Virus record (IMG/VR): IMGVR_UViG_3300042353_000078 | Span: 1-24,685 of that record | DNA from: a virus | Length of the DNA: 24,685 nucleotides | Strand: one strand, 5' to 3' | Shown here: positions 21,931 through 24,685 of the stretch, one piece after another | Position numbering within the stretch: position 1 is the stretch's first letter | How the letters are laid out: each line of letters starts with the position of its first letter | Translations under genes and position numbers: made by a program | Notes under the pieces: model-generated | What the model was told of the DNA's origin: nothing | What the model saw: only the letters and a program-made list of their open reading frames with translations | Database searches by the model: none

Positions 21931-22379
21931 CCGTTCTTCTCCTTTAGCTTGGCTTCGATGGCGCTGTAAAATTCGTTGTACATCGGCCTTGAAAAATCAG
22001 TTCTGCCTTGCGTTGCAAGTATTTTTACTTCCTCATCCGTCAGCCCCTGCCATTCTTTCTTTGATAGCCATTTCTTTGGCGCTCCACGAAATACTGGCTC
22101 TCTATCTTCCAATACAGCAAGCATAACTTCCATGCCGTTATACATACCGTGAAAGTATGGGTCGTAGTTCCATGTACCATTACGCCCTTGAATTTCAACT
22201 AGTTCACGCAACTTTGCTATTGGCACAGGCTTTATCTTCCCGAAGTCTGTTTCGGGAACATCAGGCTGCGCTAGTGCTGCGCGTAGTTTTAAAATTGCTT
22301 CAACGCAATCAATTCCATCTTCATCGCGCACATCAATAAGATTATCAAGCGCAAGCTGCATTACTTCTTTGTCAGTCAT
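21927..22379 (-). CDS. 150-aa modular phage protein, paralogue of the 140-aa gene
   Basis: Residues 1-40 (MTDKEVMQLALDNL, LRAALAQPD) and 110-150 (KEWQGLTDEEV, AIEAKLKEKNG) match its downstream neighbour, but the middle is different: GTWNYDPYFHGMYNGMEV followed by AVLEDREPVFRGAP, a segment I recall as a separate module of phage proteins. The combination indicates module shuffling between paralogues. Function unknown. Confidence 0.85.
   Translation of the reverse strand: MTDKEVMQLALDNLIDVRDEDGIDCVEAILKLRAALAQPDVPETDFGKIKPVPIAKLRELVEIQGRNGTWNYDPYFHGMYNGMEVMLAVLEDREPVFRGAPKKWLSKKEWQGLTDEEVKILATQGRTDFSRPMYNEFYSAIEAKLKEKNG
21928..21965 (-). repeat. Junction element, copy A
   Basis: On the - strand, agcgccatcgaagccaagct then aaaggagaagaacgg and ATG. 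It encodes the AIEAKLKEKNG end of the 150-aa gene and the ribosome-binding site of the 140-aa gene. Confidence 0.9.
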
Positions 22380-22558
22380 ACCTGCCCCCTTGCGCGTAGC
22401 ATGTCAGCGTATTGCCGCCCAAGATAATATTCATCATCGCTAATTTCTTCACACAACTTCGCACATTCTTCGCGCTCCATGTCTACTGCCCACTCGATTC
22501 GTTGCTTCATGCTTCGCTCTCCCATAAGGGCCAAGCGGATAATGTCATCGCGTGTCAT
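22376..22558 (-). CDS. 60-aa conserved small phage protein
   Basis: The product MTRDDIIRLALMGERS then EREECAKLCEE and ADMLRARGQV follows a recurrent phage pattern (a helix with E-R-E-x-C-A-x-x-C and a RARGQ end). Function unknown. It overlaps neighbours by ATGA at both ends. Confidence 0.82.
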   Translation of the reverse strand: MTRDDIIRLALMGERSMKQRIEWAVDMEREECAKLCEEISDDEYYLGRQYADMLRARGQV

Positions 22559-22704
22559 ACCTGTTCCCTTAGCTCTAAGATTATATTTTGTAATCTAGTT
22601 ATCTCTTTCTCTAGCTGTGCCACTACATGTTCAGCTGCGTATAGCGTACTAACTAATTCGCCCTTAGTTAGCGTGCTTACATTTTTAGCGGGTTCGTATT
22701 TCAT
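22555..22704 (-). CDS. 49-aa coiled-coil small protein
   Basis: Start at 22704 was chosen over 22710 and 22758 because it makes an ATGA overlap and has AAGGA 7 nt upstream. Residues 15-49 (LVSTLYAAEHVVAQLEKEI, then RLQNIILELREQV) form a leucine-rich heptad helix, so it probably oligomerises or binds a partner. No family recognised. Confidence 0.72.
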   Translation of the reverse strand: MKYEPAKNVSTLTKGELVSTLYAAEHVVAQLEKEITRLQNIILELREQV

Positions 22705-22931
22705 TCGCATTCCTTCATGTAGCTCATAAGTTCCGCGTTCATTTTTGCACGTGCCCACTTCTTATCACCTTCCATCAGCATCAACGCCAATGCGAACATG
22801 ATGAAGTTTTGCATCTTGTCCAAGTCTTCCTTGTTAACAGAACCCCGACGTATCTCGCCAATAGTACGCATGGCTTCACGTCGGGTGTGGTCTACCGTTG
22901 CTTGCCATTCGCGGGTAGGTTCGGCTCTCAT
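22701..22931 (-). CDS. 76-aa hypothetical phage protein
   Basis: Helical product with MQNFIMFALALMLMEGDKKW in the middle and charged ends; the hydrophobic run is Met-rich and probably a core helix rather than a membrane span. I do not recognise a family. ATGA overlaps at both ends support it as a gene. Confidence 0.75.
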   Translation of the reverse strand: MRAEPTREWQATVDHTRREAMRTIGEIRRGSVNKEDLDKMQNFIMFALALMLMEGDKKWARAKMNAELMSYMKECE

Positions 22932-23167
22932 TTGCTCATCTCCTTGATCTTAGCGATGGGAATGTTAGTCTGCTCATGTACTGCGATAATGACTGTGGGT
23001 GTGATGCGGATTACACCATTGCGTATTTTGCTAATCAGCGGCGTACGAATACTTAGCATGTGTGCCAGCGCAGCGTCAGTCTTTAGGTTGTACGTCTCAC
23101 GTATATGGTCGAATAACTTGTGCGGTGTGTGCACAGCCCACTTGCCAGTAATATCTTTAGCTCTCAT
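22928..23167 (-). CDS. XRE-like helix-turn-helix regulator, 79 aa
   Basis: Residues about 16-68 fit a short Cro/CI-type HTH: KLFDHIRETYNLKTD, then AALAHMLSIRTPLISKIRN with the second helix and recognition helix, then a helix ending in IKEM. The pattern SIRTPLISKIRNGVIRI closely matches a common small phage regulator family. It probably controls early transcription; an 18-bp palindrome sits about 460 bases upstream in the same operon and is a candidate operator. ATGA overlaps link it to both neighbours. Confidence 0.85.
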   Translation of the reverse strand: MRAKDITGKWAVHTPHKLFDHIRETYNLKTDAALAHMLSIRTPLISKIRNGVIRITPTVIIAVHEQTNIPIAKIKEMSK

Positions 23168-23385
23168 TTTTTACCTCCACATATCCGCTGTTTAGCTTCT
23201 TTCAACTCAGACTTGAACATCCACGTCATGCACTGGCGATCGATCTCCTCGATGCTAGGCGGCACGATCTTAGTAGCCTTGCCCATTTCAATACCCTTGA
23301 GCGTACCTAGCTCGTAGATACATACGGCCACGACGCAGACGAATATCATGTACACAACTGCAGTTATAAGTTCGTGTGGTTTCAT
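23164..23385 (-). CDS. 73-aa single-pass membrane protein
   Basis: A hydrophobic helix, LITAVVYMIFVCVVAVCIYEL (residues about 6-26), lies at the N-terminus, after a short cytoplasmic-looking MKPHE, followed by a basic and Cys-containing soluble part (RQCMTWMFKSELKEAKQRIC). The topology suggests an N-terminal membrane anchor. Function unknown. Confidence 0.78.
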   Translation of the reverse strand: MKPHELITAVVYMIFVCVVAVCIYELGTLKGIEMGKATKIVPPSIEEIDRQCMTWMFKSELKEAKQRICGGKK

Positions 23386-23606
23386 CGTGCATCCTCCCGC
23401 AGAAAGTTCTCAAGCCGCGTAATTGATTTCTGGTAGTACACGTTCATCTGTGTGTGGTACTCGGCGAGTGATTGGTTAAGAAGCAAGAAACGACGTGCGT
23501 CGTCAAGCTCATGCTGCGCCATTGTCTTGGCTGATGGCTTGACCCACAGGTTGATGATAGTATTTTTGATGCTATTAGCTACATCTATAACAATGCGTCT
23601 CTTCAT
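23382..23606 (-). CDS. 74-aa small helical phage protein
   Basis: MKRRIVIDVANSIKNTI leads into a long helical region (HELDDARRFLLLNQSLAEYH, MNVYYQKSITRLENFLRED), similar to recurrent small phage helical proteins I recall. GAGGAC lies before the start. It is the first gene after the palindrome-containing gap. Function unknown. Confidence 0.8.
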   Translation of the reverse strand: MKRRIVIDVANSIKNTIINLWVKPSAKTMAQHELDDARRFLLLNQSLAEYHTQMNVYYQKSITRLENFLREDAR

Positions 23607-23628
23607 GTTAGTCCTCTAAGTAATCAAG

Positions 23629-23646
23629 TTAATCCCATGGGATTAA
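23629..23646. promoter_or_regulatory. 18-bp perfect palindrome, candidate operator
   Basis: TTAATCCCATGGGATTAA is an exact 18-bp inverted repeat in a 42-bp gap (23607-23648) between two - strand genes. No T-run follows, so it is not a terminator. Such dyads are typical operators for XRE-type dimers, and one such regulator is encoded downstream. No clear promoter boxes are seen. Confidence 0.6.
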
Positions 23647-23648
23647 GG

Positions 23649-23927
23649 TTATGTGGTGGGGTTGAATGTAATCGTTGCAACTACGTTGCCCTTATGTACT
23701 ACGTCGTACTCTTTACCTACGTGCTTAGCGCCCTTACGTACCATGTCGGTGAGCATCACTTGCATAGACCTGCCCAGTGTCGCCACGTACACAACACGTG
23801 ACGCATCATCTACGGTAAGCCAGTCGTTATCGCCATCGATGTTTACACCTAGCTCCTCGAAGCCGCGCACGAGTTTGCTCTCTACGCGCACAAGTCTATT
23901 CATGAGTTCTTGATGTGGTGATGCCAT
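23649..23927 (-). CDS. 92-aa conserved phage protein
   Basis: Starts after GGAGAATAG at 23927. It contains MNRLVRVESKLVRGFEELG, then DGDNDWLTVDDASRVVYV and TLGRSMQVML, ending KHVGKEYDVVHKGNVVATITF. I recall this conserved pattern in phages near early genes, without a function. It is single-domain, mixed alpha/beta, and lies just after the VWA-domain gene. Confidence 0.83.
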   Translation of the reverse strand: MASPHQELMNRLVRVESKLVRGFEELGVNIDGDNDWLTVDDASRVVYVATLGRSMQVMLTDMVRKGAKHVGKEYDVVHKGNVVATITFNPTT

Positions 23928-23939
23928 TCTATTCTCCAG

Positions 23940-24685
23940 TTATAAAGCTACTTCTACCCGCGTACCGAATGGTGCAGCGGGGTGTGACTGTCCTATGTCT
24001 GCCCAGATAACAGGGAACTCCGGCTCCTCGCACTCATGCAAGTTACCTTCCATGTCAGTGAAGAAAATCATACCGCAATAGTGCTCACCTGACTCTTGCA
24101 TGTGATCGAACACAGGCTTGAACCGCGTACCACCACCGCCCGTTGGCTTGAGCTGCAGCAAGTCGTCACGCTCGAACCGCTGAACGCTAGTCACCTCTGA
24201 GTCGCAGTACACAACCTCGACGAACGCAGGTTGTAAGTCGTCAACGATAGCCTGAATCTCCCCACCGATCTGATTACACTCACGCTGTCCCATGGAACCG
24301 GACGTATCGAAGCCGATGCACAGGCCACCCAATGCTTCAGTACGCAGCGATGGCAGATACAAACCAGAGCCAATGAAGCGGCGTGATGGGCGTATGTACG
24401 TATAGTCTGCAGCGGCTGATTCCGTCATCATCGACCGAGTAACATCCTGCCAATGCACGTTGGACTTACCTACGCTATCCAGTATGCGATCAATCAGGTT
24501 AGACCCATGGCCGCAATCTTTCGCCATCTTAGCTGCCGCGACAATAGTCGCTTCCATGTCAGTCCGCGTCGCTTCATCAACGGCGTCTTCAAGGTCGCCC
24601 TTACCGTCGAAGCCCCCAGCGTCAGGTTGTTGAGAATCTTCGTCACCACCTTCGCCATCACCCGATTGTCCTGAGCCGCCCTTTG
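23940..24685 (-). CDS. VWA-domain/putative metallopeptidase-associated protein (DUF2201-like), 5' partial
   Basis: The frame has no stop from 23940 to the window edge, so the true start is beyond 24685 and an internal ATG at 24557 is not the start. The upstream visible part is Gly/Asp/Gln-rich (GQSGDGEGGDEDSQQ), a flexible linker typical of DUF2201 proteins, which have an N-terminal metallopeptidase-like domain and a C-terminal VWA-like domain. The C-terminal part shows GFDTSGSMG, the MIDAS metal-binding DxSxS motif, with GGGGTRFKPVF and FFTDMEG further on, fitting the VWA fold. In bacteria such proteins usually pair with MoxR-type AAA ATPases as chaperone-like complexes; a partner would have to lie to the right of the window. 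Confidence 0.87.
   Translation of the reverse strand, partial: KGGSGQSGDGEGGDEDSQQPDAGGFDGKGDLEDAVDEATRTDMEATIVAAAKMAKDCGHGSNLIDRILDSVGKSNVHWQDVTRSMMTESAAADYTYIRPSRRFIGSGLYLPSLRTEALGGLCIGFDTSGSMGQRECNQIGGEIQAIVDDLQPAFVEVVYCDSEVTSVQRFERDDLLQLKPTGGGGTRFKPVFDHMQESGEHYCGMIFFTDMEGNLHECEEPEFPVIWADIGQSHPAAPFGTRVEVAL

Overview
This window looks like part of a tailed double-stranded DNA phage genome (Caudoviricetes), probably podovirus-like. The evidence is a left arm of virion genes ending in a very large polyvalent internal protein, and a right arm holding a complete phage replication set plus a tightly packed run of small early genes. No bacterial housekeeping gene, tRNA, rRNA, CRISPR array, integrase or insertion sequence is visible. 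Several small right-arm proteins have modular N- and C-termini that I recall mainly from phages and prophages of Betaproteobacteria; host assignment is only an inference.

Left arm, + strand, 1-10337: (1) the 3' part of a Gln/Gly-rich virion protein; (2) overlapping it by 4 nt, a PP-loop (PAPS/APS reductase-like) enzyme with an intact SGGKDS loop and a CC-X80-CXXC cysteine signature; (3) a 675-aa low-complexity and coiled-coil virion protein; (4) a 2045-aa large polyvalent protein with an HExxH metallopeptidase-like motif and a conserved C-terminal half typical of ejected podovirus proteins; (5) four small Lys-rich proteins (84, 63, 37 and 50 aa), two of them too short for routine gene calling.

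The arms converge with no spacer: the last + stop codon ends at 10337 and the first - strand gene ends at 10338. Right arm, - strand, 24685 down to 10338, read in transcription order: a partial VWA-domain protein, small conserved phage genes including an XRE-like regulator and a winged-helix protein, then DNA polymerase A, a Cas4/RecB-like Fe-S nuclease, a VRR-NUC nuclease, a SNF2-type helicase, two small conserved proteins (one of the Gp49 family), an ssDNA-binding-like protein, an intrinsic terminator, a primase-helicase fusion, and an HNH nuclease. Fourteen gene junctions in this arm are ATGA overlaps, so translation is probably coupled over long stretches. No gene-free stretch exceeds 300 bases; the longest non-coding gaps are about 40-60 bases, and hold a terminator (13563-13621) and an 18-bp perfect palindrome (23607-23648).

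Most notable: the Fe-S-type PP-loop enzyme embedded among virion genes; a 37-38-bp junction element present four times in 1.1 kb of the early region, one copy read in a different frame; the Leu at the position equivalent to Pol I residue 762; an intrinsic terminator just ahead of a TTG-started primase-helicase; and a cluster of tiny Lys/Met-rich proteins after the ejection protein.
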